Shown: positions 1 to 5,613 of the stretch, in pieces
Layout: every line of letters starts with the position of its first letter
Position numbering within the stretch: position 1 is the stretch's first letter
Assembly: GCA_023434855.1 (NCBI GenBank)
Contig: JAEYSJ010000228.1
Span: forward strand, 1-8,089
From: Bacillota bacterium
GTDB taxonomy: Bacteria; Bacillota_C; Negativicutes; JAEYSJ01
Length of the DNA: 8,089 nucleotides
Reading direction: 5' to 3'
Position numbers and translations under genes: made by a program
The notes under the pieces: generated by a model
Seen by the model: the letters and a program-made list of their open reading frames with translations, nothing else
Database searches by the model: none
Told to the model about the DNA's origin: nothing

Positions 1-13
1 TGCGCTTATAGCT

Positions 14-19
14 TATACT
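14..19 (+). promoter_or_regulatory. Possible -10 box for the tRNA cluster
   Basis: TATACT lies 12 bases before the first base of tRNA-Asn, so a transcript would start near position 26, just ahead of the tRNA. The matching -35 box would lie before the window, so only half of the promoter can be judged. Confidence 0.35.
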
Positions 20-31
20 AATTTATGTCTT

Positions 32-106
32 TCCTCGATAGCTCAATGGTAGAGCACTCGGCTGTTAACCGAGTTGTTGTAGGTTCGAGTCCTACTCGAG
101 GAGCCA
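32..106 (+). tRNA. tRNA-Asn (anticodon GTT)
   Basis: A complete cloverleaf is visible. The acceptor arms 32-38 and 96-102 pair over seven bases. The anticodon stem CTCGG/CCGAG encloses the loop CTGTTAA, giving anticodon GTT at 64-66. The T arm contains GGTTCGAGTCC, the discriminator base is G103 and the CCA end is encoded at 104-106. It is the first of four tRNA genes on the same strand and probably part of one transcript. Confidence 0.97.
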
Positions 107-120
107 TTAAAATGTTTGAT

Positions 121-149
121 AAACAGGCTTTCTTCGGAAAACCTGTTTT
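121..149 (+). terminator. Hairpin with UUCG tetraloop between tRNA-Asn and the CAT tRNA
   Basis: The outer stem AAACAGG/CCTGTTT (121-127 and 142-148) carries an inner stem TTTC/GAAA closed by C(UUCG)G, a very stable tetraloop. The T tract behind it is short, only TTTT at 146-149. It could be a weak terminator or a processing signal between the tRNAs. TATAAT at 149-154 follows directly, but there is no good -35 box for it. Confidence 0.5.
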
Positions 150-158
150 ATAATGCCT

Positions 159-233
159 GGGCCTATAGCTCAGCGGTAGAGCAGCCGGCTCATAACCGGC
201 TGGTCCCTGGTTCGATCCCAGGTGGGCCCACCA
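159..233 (+). tRNA. tRNA with CAT anticodon (Ile2 more likely than elongator Met)
   Basis: The acceptor arms 159-165 and 223-229 pair, with one G-T pair. The anticodon stem GCCGG/CCGGC encloses CTCATAA, giving CAT at 191-193. The discriminator is A230 and CCA is encoded at 231-233. It is not an initiator: base pair 1-72 is a normal G-C and the anticodon stem lacks the three G-C pairs of initiators. Acceptor positions 4 and 5 are C-G pairs, which in known cases favour lysidine modification by TilS, so the tRNA may read AUA as Ile. Elongator Met cannot be excluded by eye. Confidence 0.93.
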
Positions 234-234
234 T

Positions 235-303
235 TTAGACATTAGACATTAGACGTTAGACGTTAGATTTTCCAAAATCTAAAATCAAAGGTCTAGAATC
301 AAA
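235..303 (+). repeat. Heptad repeats, five forward then four reverse units
   Basis: The spacer between two tRNAs consists almost wholly of 7-bp units. Forward units at 235-241, 242-248, 249-255, 256-262 and 263-269 fit TTAGAYN. Reverse-orientation units at 276-282, 283-289, 290-296 and 297-303 fit the complement of TTNGAYN. At the junction, TTAGATTTT (263-271) and AAAATCTAA (274-282) form a perfect inverted repeat two bases apart. The whole spacer could fold into one long imperfect hairpin. Confidence 0.75.
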
Positions 304-306
304 TAC

Positions 307-381
307 GGCCCGTTGGTCAAGCGGTTAAGACACCGCCCTTTCACGGCGGTATCGGGGGTTCGATTCCCCCACGGGTCACCA
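307..381 (+). tRNA. tRNA-Glu (anticodon TTC)
   Basis: The acceptor arms GGCCCGT (307-313) and ACGGGTC (371-377) pair, with one G-T pair at 2-71. The anticodon stem CCGCC/GGCGG encloses CTTTCAC, giving TTC at 340-342. The T arm is GGGGGTTCGATTCCCCC, the discriminator is A378 and CCA is encoded at 379-381. The start GGCCCGTTGGTCAAGCGG is typical of bacterial tRNA-Glu. Confidence 0.97.
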
Positions 382-383
382 AA

Positions 384-505
384 TAGGATATTGGCCATTG
401 GACATTGGGATTTTTGATAAAACAAAAAAGATGTTCAAATATAATAAATTATCGATGATGTTAGCAAGAGATTCCAACGTCTAAAATCTAACATCAAATA
501 TCCAA
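384..505 (+). repeat. Second heptad-repeat spacer, forward block and reverse block
   Basis: Four forward units at 384-411 resemble TTGGACA, one of them exactly (398-404). Five reverse units in perfect 7-bp phase occupy 471-505 (ATTCCAA, CGTCTAA, AATCTAA, CATCAAA, TATCCAA). Read on the other strand they are TTGGATA, TTTGATG, TTAGATT, TTAGACG, TTGGAAT. An AT-rich, non-repetitive core of about 60 bases separates the blocks. The unit consensus TTRGAYN and the inverted layout match the preceding tRNA spacer. Confidence 0.65.
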
Positions 506-507
506 AA

Positions 508-583
<76 letters not shown>

Positions 584-594
584 ATATAACAGTT

Positions 595-624
595 AAATGC
601 AAAGCGATTGCTTTGCATTTTTTC
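595..624 (+). terminator. Rho-independent terminator of the tRNA cluster
   Basis: A perfect 11-bp stem (595-605 with 610-620) closes on a GATT loop and runs into a T tract at 618-623. It separates tRNA transcription from trmK. Confidence 0.88.
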
Positions 625-640
625 TGTATCTAAGTATACT
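613..640 (+). promoter_or_regulatory. Possible promoter of the trmK-nif3 operon
   Basis: TATACT at 635-640 is a good -10 box. The best -35 candidate is TTGCAT at 613-618 with 16-base spacing, inside the descending arm of the tRNA terminator. The -35 match is poor, so the promoter is tentative; CATACAAA at 646-653 is an alternative start region. Confidence 0.35.
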
Positions 641-672
641 ATATACATACAAACATTAAGAGGTGGAACGTA

Positions 673-1362
673 TTGCGACTTGGTGAACGATTAAGCACAA
701 TTGCGTCTCTGGTGCCAATAGGCGCCAGATTAGCCGACATCGGCACCGACCATGCTTATTTGCCGATAAATCTCATCCAACGCAAAATTATACCATGGGC
801 AGTAGCAGGCGAGGTCAATAATGGTCCGTATCAATCAGCGAGCGAGGCTATTGAAGAATATGGCTTGGGGTCACAAATTTCTTTGCGGCTTGGCAACGGC
901 CTGGCGGTACTTTCCCCCGGAGAGGTAGATGTTGTTGTCATTGCCGGTATGGGCGGAGCTACAATTACTGATATACTGACAATGCAGCCTGAAGTAACCC
1001 AGTCGCTTAACGGGCTGATACTGCAGCCGATGATCGCCGCCGCAGCGGTCAGACGCTGGCTAATTGGTCACAACTGGCGTATTGCGGATGAAGCAATCGT
1101 TCAGGAAGAAAATAAGTTATATGAGATTATCGCGGCGGAGCAAGGGATTTCACCGGAACTTGAACCCATTCTTTATGAAATTGGTCCAGTGCTGTGGCTT
1201 AAAAAACCGCCTTTATTAAAAACTCATATAGAGCACCTGATAGCGCAGAATAAACGAATTTTGGCGGATATGTCTGCCAGCGCCAATGCGTCTAATTCAG
1301 CCAAGTATCATGAGTATGTTAACAAAATTAAACAATTGGAGGCCAAGCTGATATGTCTGTAA
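673..1362 (+). CDS. trmK: tRNA (adenine(22)-N1)-methyltransferase TrmK
   Basis: This protein of 229 residues is a class I SAM-dependent methyltransferase of the TrmK/YqfN family, which makes m1A at position 22 of tRNA in the cytoplasm. Visible marks are the SAM-binding motif ADIGTDHAYLP (21-31), the NNGPYQSA segment (49-56), the family motif VIAGMGG (89-95), the LQPM segment (117-120) and EENKLYEII (145-153). The C-terminal part after about 205 looks helical, as in the coiled-coil tail of the family. From memory many relatives have Asn where this one has Met in LQPM, a detail worth checking. The start is TTG, chosen because AGGTGG (661-666) precedes it by six bases and no better start lies nearby. 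The stop overlaps the next gene by ten bases, which indicates translational coupling. The trmK-nif3 pairing matches yqfN-yqfO of Bacillus. Confidence 0.93.
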   Translation: MRLGERLSTIASLVPIGARLADIGTDHAYLPINLIQRKIIPWAVAGEVNNGPYQSASEAIEEYGLGSQISLRLGNGLAVLSPGEVDVVVIAGMGGATITDILTMQPEVTQSLNGLILQPMIAAAAVRRWLIGHNWRIADEAIVQEENKLYEIIAAEQGISPELEPILYEIGPVLWLKKPPLLKTHIEHLIAQNKRILADMSASANASNSAKYHEYVNKIKQLEAKLICL

Positions 1363-2471
1363 AATGTCAGGTTATAATGGATGCAATGGATAAACTGGCA
1401 CCGCGCAATCTGGCGGAAAGCTGGGATAATGTCGGTTTGCTTGTTGGCAGCCCGGCGCAAGACATTAGCAAAGTTCTTGTTGCCCTTGATGTAACTTTGC
1501 CAGTGGCAGAACAGGCTGTGGCTATGGGTGCAGACATGATTATTGCCCATCACCCGCTTATTTTTAAAGGGATTACCAATGTCCGGACTGATTTGCCTCA
1601 TGGACGATTATTGTCCCGTTTGCTAAAGGCCGATATTGCTGTCTATACCGCTCATACCAATTTGGATATAGCGCCTGGCGGCATTAATGATATATTGGCA
1701 AGTAAGCTGGGTTTACAGGGTATAGAACCACTGGCCGTGACTACTTCTGAAAGATTGCTTAAATTAGTGGTATTTGTGCCGGAAACACATGTAGAACAAG
1801 TGCGTTTGGCAATCGCTGCTGCCGGTGCCGGCCATATTGGCAATTACAGCCACTGCACCTTTCAAGTTGCGGGGACTGGAACTTTTGTGCCACTGGAGGG
1901 AACTAATCCGTTTATTGGCAAACAAGGGAAAATGGAATATGTTGCTGAGTTCAGAGTGGAGACCATTCTGCCGGAGAAAATCAGCAGGCGGGTAATTAAG
2001 GCCATGCTTAAAGCCCATCCTTATGAAGAGGTCGCCTATGACTTATACCCGTTAACTAATGAGGGCACGATCTTTAGCTTAGGCCGTATCGGCAAACTGT
2101 CGTCTCCTATGGACCTTGCCGGGTTTGCCACCCAGGTGAAAAAAGCATTGGCGATAAATTTTGTCAGCGTTTGCGGACCTCATGACAAATTGGTGAAAAA
2201 AATTGCGGTATGCGGCGGCAGCGGCGCCAGCTTAATTCATAAGGCGGTTTTTGCCGGAGCCGATGTACTTGTCACCGGTGATGTAAAATATCATGAAGCA
2301 CAAGACGCCCTTGCTGCCGGTATGGCCGTCATAGATGCAGGACATTTTGCAACCGAACAACCGGTTGCCGCATATATAGCCGAATACCTCAAACAGTGCA
2401 GCACCGGCGGCAAATGGCAGGTAGAAGTTAGTGTAGACACAGTCGGCACAGATACCTTCACTATTTATTAG
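1353..2471 (+). CDS. Nif3-like dinuclear metal centre protein (YqfO type)
   Basis: This 372-residue protein belongs to the Nif3/YbgI/YqfO family, annotated in databases as GTP cyclohydrolase 1 type 2 homologue; its cellular role is not settled. The two halves of the metal site are visible: AHHPL (His66, His67) and HTNLD (Asp105) in the first half, and DAGHFATEQP (His331, Glu335) in the second. SWDNVGLLVG (23-32) is the usual N-terminal signature. Residues of about 133-240 form the inserted PII/CutA-like domain that separates the long YqfO type from short YbgI-type proteins, and the length fits the long form. Members form hexameric toroids. The ATG start overlaps the end of trmK and has GGAGG upstream at 1338-1342. 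The stop codon abuts a palindromic repeat, so the gene has no normal 3' spacer. Confidence 0.93.
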   Translation: MSVKCQVIMDAMDKLAPRNLAESWDNVGLLVGSPAQDISKVLVALDVTLPVAEQAVAMGADMIIAHHPLIFKGITNVRTDLPHGRLLSRLLKADIAVYTAHTNLDIAPGGINDILASKLGLQGIEPLAVTTSERLLKLVVFVPETHVEQVRLAIAAAGAGHIGNYSHCTFQVAGTGTFVPLEGTNPFIGKQGKMEYVAEFRVETILPEKISRRVIKAMLKAHPYEEVAYDLYPLTNEGTIFSLGRIGKLSSPMDLAGFATQVKKALAINFVSVCGPHDKLVKKIAVCGGSGASLIHKAVFAGADVLVTGDVKYHEAQDALAAGMAVIDAGHFATEQPVAAYIAEYLKQCSTGGKWQVEVSVDTVGTDTFTIY

Positions 2472-2472
2472 A

Positions 2473-2590
2473 GACTGTTTAAAAACGCCCATCTGCGTTG
2501 TTGCTCCCCTACGTTTTCGCTCAACGTACTTCCTCGTACGCCTCCGTTCCGGTCCTCGTCGCGCCTCCATCTGAACATTTTTATACAGTC
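2473..2590. repeat. MITE-like imperfect palindrome behind nif3
   Basis: The ends are inverted: GACTGTTTAAAAA at 2473-2485, and the complement of 2578-2590 reads GACTGTATAAAAA, so 12 of 13 bases match. CCATCTG occurs near both ends as a direct copy. The middle holds CGTAC/GTACG (2525-2529 and 2536-2540) around a six-base loop, almost exactly at the element's centre. The element is GC-rich compared with the surrounding spacer. It has no credible protein; open frames across it come from its own composition. It looks like a small non-autonomous mobile or dispersed repeat, similar to ones I remember from related Firmicute genomes. No target duplication can be assigned. Confidence 0.7.
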
Positions 2591-2606
2591 CCATTGCGTT
2601 AAGGTT

Positions 2607-2624
2607 GCGTGTTTTAAAACACGC
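2607..2624. repeat. 18-bp perfect palindrome
   Basis: GCGTGTTTTAAAACACGC is a perfect palindrome between the MITE-like element and the terminator. It could be an operator or a second small hairpin; nothing else identifies it. Confidence 0.7.
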
Positions 2625-2632
2625 TCGATTTG

Positions 2633-2654
2633 ACAGGCGTTCGCCTGTTTTTTT
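2633..2654 (+). terminator. Terminator of the trmK-nif3 operon
   Basis: The stem ACAGGC/GCCTGT (2633-2638 and 2643-2648) closes on GTTC and is followed by seven T residues. It lies about 160 bases after the nif3 stop codon, with the palindromic repeat in between, which suggests the repeat was inserted between gene and terminator. Confidence 0.88.
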
Positions 2655-2718
2655 GTTTTAAATAATGCTTTTCTGAATAATATTGTATAAGAGTAATACA
2701 CCAATAATTAAATATCTC

Positions 2719-2726
2719 CATATAAT
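2719..2726 (+). promoter_or_regulatory. Possible -10 box for yunB (sigma-E-like)
   Basis: CATATAAT differs at one base from the Bacillus sigma-E -10 consensus CATACAnT and also contains TATAAT. No convincing -35 box sits at the right distance. A sigma-E promoter would suit a mother-cell sporulation gene. A 7-bp inverted repeat ACAATCA/TGATTGT (2732-2738 and 2747-2753) would fall at the start of the transcript. Confidence 0.35.
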
Positions 2727-2806
2727 AACAAACAATCAGCCTTAATTGATTGTCAGTATGCAAAAATATGCTCTAATTAGTTAATCAGTACTAGGGAGTG
2801 AGACCG

Positions 2807-3514
2807 ATGAGGTTCTCCGTACGGCGAAAACGGACAGTTCCATTATTAACTCTGCTATTTGCGTTGCTTTTTGGATTATTAACATATAGCTTCTGGATAA
2901 TGGAAATTCATTTGAAGCCAACTCTGTTGGCGATAGCGGAAACAAAAGCTACATTCATAGCTACCCAGGCCATAAATAATGTTATTAATGAAAAAGTAAG
3001 TAACAGCATTGACCCGCAGACATTGGTTACAGTCAAAGTTGACAGCCGGGGGCGGGTGGTGTTAATACAACCTAATACCATGGAATTTAACAGGCTTGCC
3101 GCCGATACTACCATTAAAGTACAGGACGCCTTAATGGATATTGGCGAAGAAAAAATCAGCATACCTGTCGGTCAGGTTTTTGGCAGTCAATTGCTGGCAA
3201 GCATGGGACCGAAAATAACGGTAACGGTTATACCTGTCGGCACGGTACAGGTAAAAGTAGTCGATAAATTTGAGCAGGCCGGAATAAATCAAACCAGACA
3301 TATGGTCTATCTTATGGCCACTACCCAAGTCCGTATTGTTGTACCGTTAGTCAGCAAAAGCGTGCATGTTGCTACTCAGGTCCCCATAGCTGAATATGTG
3401 GTTGTCGGTGAAGTGCCAAGCACATATGTGCAGTTTCCTTTCCCTTTACCTAATGAATTCAGCGGTAATAGTAATAACGACAATAATAATGATAATAACG
3501 GTGAGAACAAATAA
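2807..3514 (+). CDS. yunB: Sporulation protein YunB
   Basis: The 235-residue product matches the YunB family, whose Bacillus member is made in the mother cell under sigma-E and is needed for normal sporulation; the biochemical role is unknown. A basic N-terminus (RFSVRRKR) is followed by one membrane segment at about residues 11-31. The remainder should face outward and includes the family stretch around ETKATFIATQAINNVI (45-60), and VGQVFGSQLLASMGPKITV in the middle. The tail after about residue 218 is an Asn/Asp-rich low-complexity run, which is unusual. The start is taken at ATG 2807 because AGGGAG (2793-2798) lies eight bases ahead; the in-frame GTG at 2798 overlaps that ribosome-binding site. 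No terminator follows, so some transcripts may run into yebC. Confidence 0.88.
   Translation: MRFSVRRKRTVPLLTLLFALLFGLLTYSFWIMEIHLKPTLLAIAETKATFIATQAINNVINEKVSNSIDPQTLVTVKVDSRGRVVLIQPNTMEFNRLAADTTIKVQDALMDIGEEKISIPVGQVFGSQLLASMGPKITVTVIPVGTVQVKVVDKFEQAGINQTRHMVYLMATTQVRIVVPLVSKSVHVATQVPIAEYVVVGEVPSTYVQFPFPLPNEFSGNSNNDNNNDNNGENK
3463..3511 (+). repeat. Trinucleotide-rich tract coding the Asn-rich tail of yunB
   Basis: The end of yunB is built largely of AAT/AAC codons with scattered GAC/GAT, giving a degenerate triplet repeat. Length changes by whole triplets would keep the frame open. Confidence 0.6.
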
Positions 3515-3524
3515 GAACAACAAA

Positions 3525-3553
3525 TTGCCAAAAACCGATAATTGTGTTAAAAT
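3525..3553 (+). promoter_or_regulatory. Sigma-A promoter of yebC
   Basis: TTGCCA (3525-3530) and TAAAAT (3548-3553) are spaced by exactly 17 bases, and TGT directly ahead of the -10 box makes it an extended -10. The transcript would begin near 3560, leaving a short leader before yebC. This is one of the best promoters in the window. Confidence 0.75.
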
Positions 3554-3594
3554 AATGCCTGATTTAGATTGTGTGAAGGGGAGAAACAGTTTAT

Positions 3595-4344
3595 ATGTCA
3601 GGACATTCCAAATGGGCTAATATTAAACATAAAAAAGGCAAAGTGGACGCTATCCGTGGCAAAGTGACAACGAAGATCAGCCGTGAAATAACCGTTGCCG
3701 CCCGCATGGGTGGCGGCGATCCCACAGGCAATATGCGTTTGAAATTGGCGCTGCAAAAAGCGAGGGAAAATAATATTCCCAAAGAAAATATCCAACGCGC
3801 TATCCAAAAGGGTTTAGGAACACTGGAAGGCAGCAATTATGAAGAAATGACTTATGAAGGCTACGGCCCTGGCGGCGTTGCCGTTATGCTGGAAATTATG
3901 ACCGATAACCGCAACCGCACGGCAGCCGATATAAGGCATCTATTTTCTAAATACGGCGGAAATTTAGGTGAGTCCGGTTGTGTATCCTGGATGTTCAAGA
4001 AGAAAGGCTTATTTGTCGTAGATAAAGCAGCTGTCAACCTTGACGAAGAAGAACTTATGATGATCGCCCTAGACGCCGGGGCGGAAGATTTGCAGGCAGA
4101 AGAGGATGAGTATGAGATCACTACCGCGCCTGAAGATTTCGATAAAGTCCTGCAAGCTCTGGAGCAACACAAAATTCCCACGTCAGTTGCCCAAATTACC
4201 ATGATTCCGGAAAATACGGTGGCGCTTGCCGGTGATGATGCTGTAAAGATGATGAAATTGGCTGATGCGCTGGAAGATCATGATGATGTCCAGGAAGTTT
4301 ACGGCAACTTTGATATTCCGGAAGATATGATGGAAAACGAGTAA
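3595..4344 (+). CDS. yebC: YebC/PmpR family protein
   Basis: The 249-residue product has the hallmark start [15 protein letters not shown], then [19 protein letters not shown] (about 39-57), [18 protein letters not shown] and [14 protein letters not shown] of the YebC/TACO1 family, at the usual family length. The family has been described as DNA-binding transcriptional regulators (PmpR type). More recent work links YebC/TACO1 proteins to translation through proline-rich stretches, so the older regulator label should be used with care. The acidic C-terminal region ([31 protein letters not shown]) is typical. The start ATG is preceded by AAGGGGAG (3576-3583). In many bacteria yebC lies next to ruvC; here nearly 3 kb of other genes separate them. 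Confidence 0.96.
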   Translation: MSGHSKWANIKHKKGKVDAIRGKVTTKISREITVAARMGGGDPTGNMRLKLALQKARENNIPKENIQRAIQKGLGTLEGSNYEEMTYEGYGPGGVAVMLEIMTDNRNRTAADIRHLFSKYGGNLGESGCVSWMFKKKGLFVVDKAAVNLDEEELMMIALDAGAEDLQAEEDEYEITTAPEDFDKVLQALEQHKIPTSVAQITMIPENTVALAGDDAVKMMKLADALEDHDDVQEVYGNFDIPEDMMENE

Positions 4345-4437
4345 ATCAAGATAATAGTGGTGGTAACGCGTTTGCTCTACAAAAGTTAATGGGGCATATA
4401 GATATTTTGGCATTTTCGGTTTAAATGACATAAGTAT

Positions 4438-4496
4438 AGCCGCAGGTGTACAGCTAATTACTACTGTATGCTTGCGGCTCTTCTTTTTGTTTGTTT
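4438..4496 (+). terminator. Terminator of yebC
   Basis: AGCCGCA (4438-4444) pairs with TGCGGCT (4473-4479), and an inner stem TACAG/CTGTA (4449-4453 and 4464-4468) extends it. A T-rich run CTTCTTTTTGTTTGTTTTT follows. Confidence 0.82.
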
Positions 4497-4571
4497 TTCG
4501 TGAGATTCGGGAAACAATGGTGTATTAATAAAGAGAAAATGGACGAGTGGTTTTTTAAGGAGCATGGGTAT

Positions 4572-4602
4572 AAACAAAAAAGCCCGGAAAGTATCCGGGC
4601 TT
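4572..4602 (-). terminator. Terminator of the minus-strand small gene
   Basis: The perfect 9-bp stem AAGCCCGGA/TCCGGGCTT (4580-4588 and 4594-4602) has a five-base loop. Read on the minus strand it is followed by a T-rich tail (complement of 4572-4580), and it begins four bases after the small gene's stop codon. Confidence 0.88.
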
Positions 4603-4605
4603 ATC

Positions 4606-4809
4606 TTATGACATAACTAAAGCTGCCACACCTTGGGACTGCTGTAATTGTCTAGCTTGAGCTGAAATCTCAACAATATAAGCAGGGCCAATGGTAGCCG
4701 CTAGGTAATCGTTAATATCCTGTAGATCATCATCGGGTGAATTCTGATGTGTACTAAGTTTGAGATTATAAGCATTATTAGATACTGCAGTAGTACTATC
4801 AACATTCAT
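4606..4809 (-). CDS. Small protein of unknown function (67 aa)
   Basis: I do not recognise a characterised family. The product has no signal peptide or membrane segment. The first half is polar and probably flexible (STTAVSNNAYNLKLSTHQNSP), followed by an acidic stretch DDDLQDINDYLAATIGP. The end, YIVEISAQARQLQQSQG, resembles the hydrophobic-E-I/L-S-x-x-A-x pattern seen near the ends of several short uncharacterised Firmicute proteins. Reality of the gene is supported by GAGGTG six bases before ATG at 4809, a promoter with a perfect -35 box and a terminator just past the stop. The in-frame GTG at 4818 is rejected as start because it overlaps the ribosome-binding site. It stands as its own transcription unit, convergent with yebC and downstream of the acetyltransferase gene. 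Confidence 0.8.
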   Translation of the reverse strand: MNVDSTTAVSNNAYNLKLSTHQNSPDDDLQDINDYLAATIGPAYIVEISAQARQLQQSQGVAALVMS

Positions 4810-4842
4810 AATATTCACCTCAATAAATTTATTCTTAACTTT

Positions 4843-4871
4843 ACTATGCTACAAATAGCAACAAATGTCAA
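4843..4871 (-). promoter_or_regulatory. Sigma-A promoter of the small minus-strand gene
   Basis: On the minus strand a perfect TTGACA (4871-4866) stands 17 bases before CATAGT (4848-4843), four of six matches to TATAAT. The transcript would start near 4836, about 27 bases before the start codon. Confidence 0.7.
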
Positions 4872-4918
4872 TACGAAAAGAGATATCTATTGATAGAAAT
4901 TATTGATTCTTTGTTTTA

Positions 4919-5410
4919 TTAGAGAAAAAGTGTCATATCATACCACTGAGATCCACCGTGGGTTGATTTTGAGATTCCGTTATTCACATAGCCAAATGAC
5001 TCATAGTAATGAACTAACCGATCCTTGCAGGTCAGGATAACGCTTTTCCGGCTGGTATTCCTGGCTAGCTGAATAAAATGACTCATTAACTGAGCCGCAA
5101 TTCCCTGTTTACGGTATTGAGGAATTACGTCCAGTCCAAAAACGGTTAAGTTTTTACCATCCGGTATATGATGCCGCGCACTATGAAACAGTTCATCATA
5201 GATAACGGCGCTGTTAGTGACACAGCCGTTGATGAAACCAACTAACATTCCAGCCGTTTCAGCTACCAGGAAATATTCAGGAAATGCCGCAATCCTTTCT
5301 TTGAAAACTACTAGCGGTGCTGCTTCTGACGCAGGAAAACAGACTGCCTCGATTTCAGCTATGCGGTCTAAATCTTCCGGGTCAATTCCCCGGATTGTTA
5401 CTTCTTGCAT
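4919..5410 (-). CDS. GNAT family N-acetyltransferase
   Basis: The 163-residue product is a GCN5-related acetyltransferase, transferring the acetyl group of acetyl-CoA to an amine; the substrate cannot be told. The N-terminus (VTIRGIDPEDLDRIAEIEAVCFP) forms the usual first strand and helix. Residues 46-63 (YFLVAETAGMLVGFINGC) are the central strands. Motif A, with the acetyl-CoA pyrophosphate loop, is QYRKQGIA (98-105) after LTVFGLDVIP. HYYESFGYV (134-142) is motif B. The layout with CFPASEAA and the NGC strand resembles the arylalkylamine-acetyltransferase-like subgroup, an inference from pattern only. GGGAGGT lies five bases before the ATG. Downstream on its strand there is no clear terminator before the next gene's own promoter. 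Confidence 0.88.
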   Translation of the reverse strand: MQEVTIRGIDPEDLDRIAEIEAVCFPASEAAPLVVFKERIAAFPEYFLVAETAGMLVGFINGCVTNSAVIYDELFHSARHHIPDGKNLTVFGLDVIPQYRKQGIAAQLMSHFIQLARNTSRKSVILTCKDRLVHYYESFGYVNNGISKSTHGGSQWYDMTLFL

Positions 5411-5454
5411 CTGGTACCTCCCATATATCTTAAGTACAGATCAATATTAAAATG

Positions 5455-5463
5455 ATTATATCA
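5455..5463 (-). promoter_or_regulatory. Extended -10 promoter of the acetyltransferase gene
   Basis: The minus strand reads TGATATAAT, a perfect -10 box with the extended TGn motif, about 45 bases before the start codon. No good -35 box is present, which an extended -10 can tolerate. Confidence 0.55.
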
Positions 5464-5553
5464 CGGTTCATTGTTATTGCGTATATGAATTCACGCCAAT
5501 GCGTTCTGAGCTAAATAATTTCCACCTGTTTAATTCTGCTGTTTCCCGGAATG

Positions 5554-5582
5554 TTAATAAATGGGTGTTATTACACTATAAC
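5554..5582 (+). promoter_or_regulatory. Possible promoter of the AbrB-like gene
   Basis: TTAATA (5554-5559) and TATAAC (5577-5582) are 17 bases apart, with four and five matches to consensus. The -10 box runs into a 12-bp palindrome, which would place any bound regulator over the transcription start. Confidence 0.45.
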
Positions 5583-5590
5583 AATTGTTA
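5579..5590. promoter_or_regulatory. 12-bp palindrome, candidate operator
   Basis: TAACAATTGTTA is a perfect palindrome overlapping the proposed -10 box and the start of the AbrB-like gene's transcript. AbrB-family proteins often repress their own promoters, so autoregulation is a reasonable guess, but no protein can be assigned to the site from sequence alone. Confidence 0.45.
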
Positions 5591-5613
5591 CAAGTAAGGG
5601 AGTTGTATTAAAA

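Noticed and set aside
18..242. Minus-strand open frame across the first two tRNA genes, with a peptide of the type GLEPTTTRLTAECS
   Set aside because: It is the antisense of tRNA sequence; such peptides are a well-known false annotation wherever tRNAs occur.
2232..2704. Two overlapping minus-strand frames covering the end of nif3 and the palindromic repeat
   Set aside because: They have no ribosome-binding site, their Arg-rich middle is just the repeat's composition, and one overlaps the conserved nif3 coding region.
3396..3620. Plus-strand frame across the end of yunB and the start of yebC
   Set aside because: It reads yunB out of frame, runs through the yebC promoter and has the composition of a shadow frame.
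4351..4370. GGTGGTAACGCG, one base off the T-box core GGTGGTACCGCG
   Set aside because: It begins about 15 bases after the yebC stop, leaving no room for a stem I and specifier loop. No aminoacyl-tRNA or amino-acid gene follows on the same strand, and the terminator behind it does not form the alternative pairing.
4539..4616. 25-codon plus-strand frame with a peptide resembling the N-terminal region of tyrosine recombinases (SPESIRAYL)
   Set aside because: It reads through the minus-strand terminator and into the small gene, has no good ribosome-binding site and stops at once; likeness over about ten residues is not enough to claim an integrase remnant.
5217..5450. Plus-strand frame opposite the acetyltransferase gene
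   Set aside because: It is a shadow of the acetyltransferase, which has conserved motifs, a ribosome-binding site and a promoter on the other strand.
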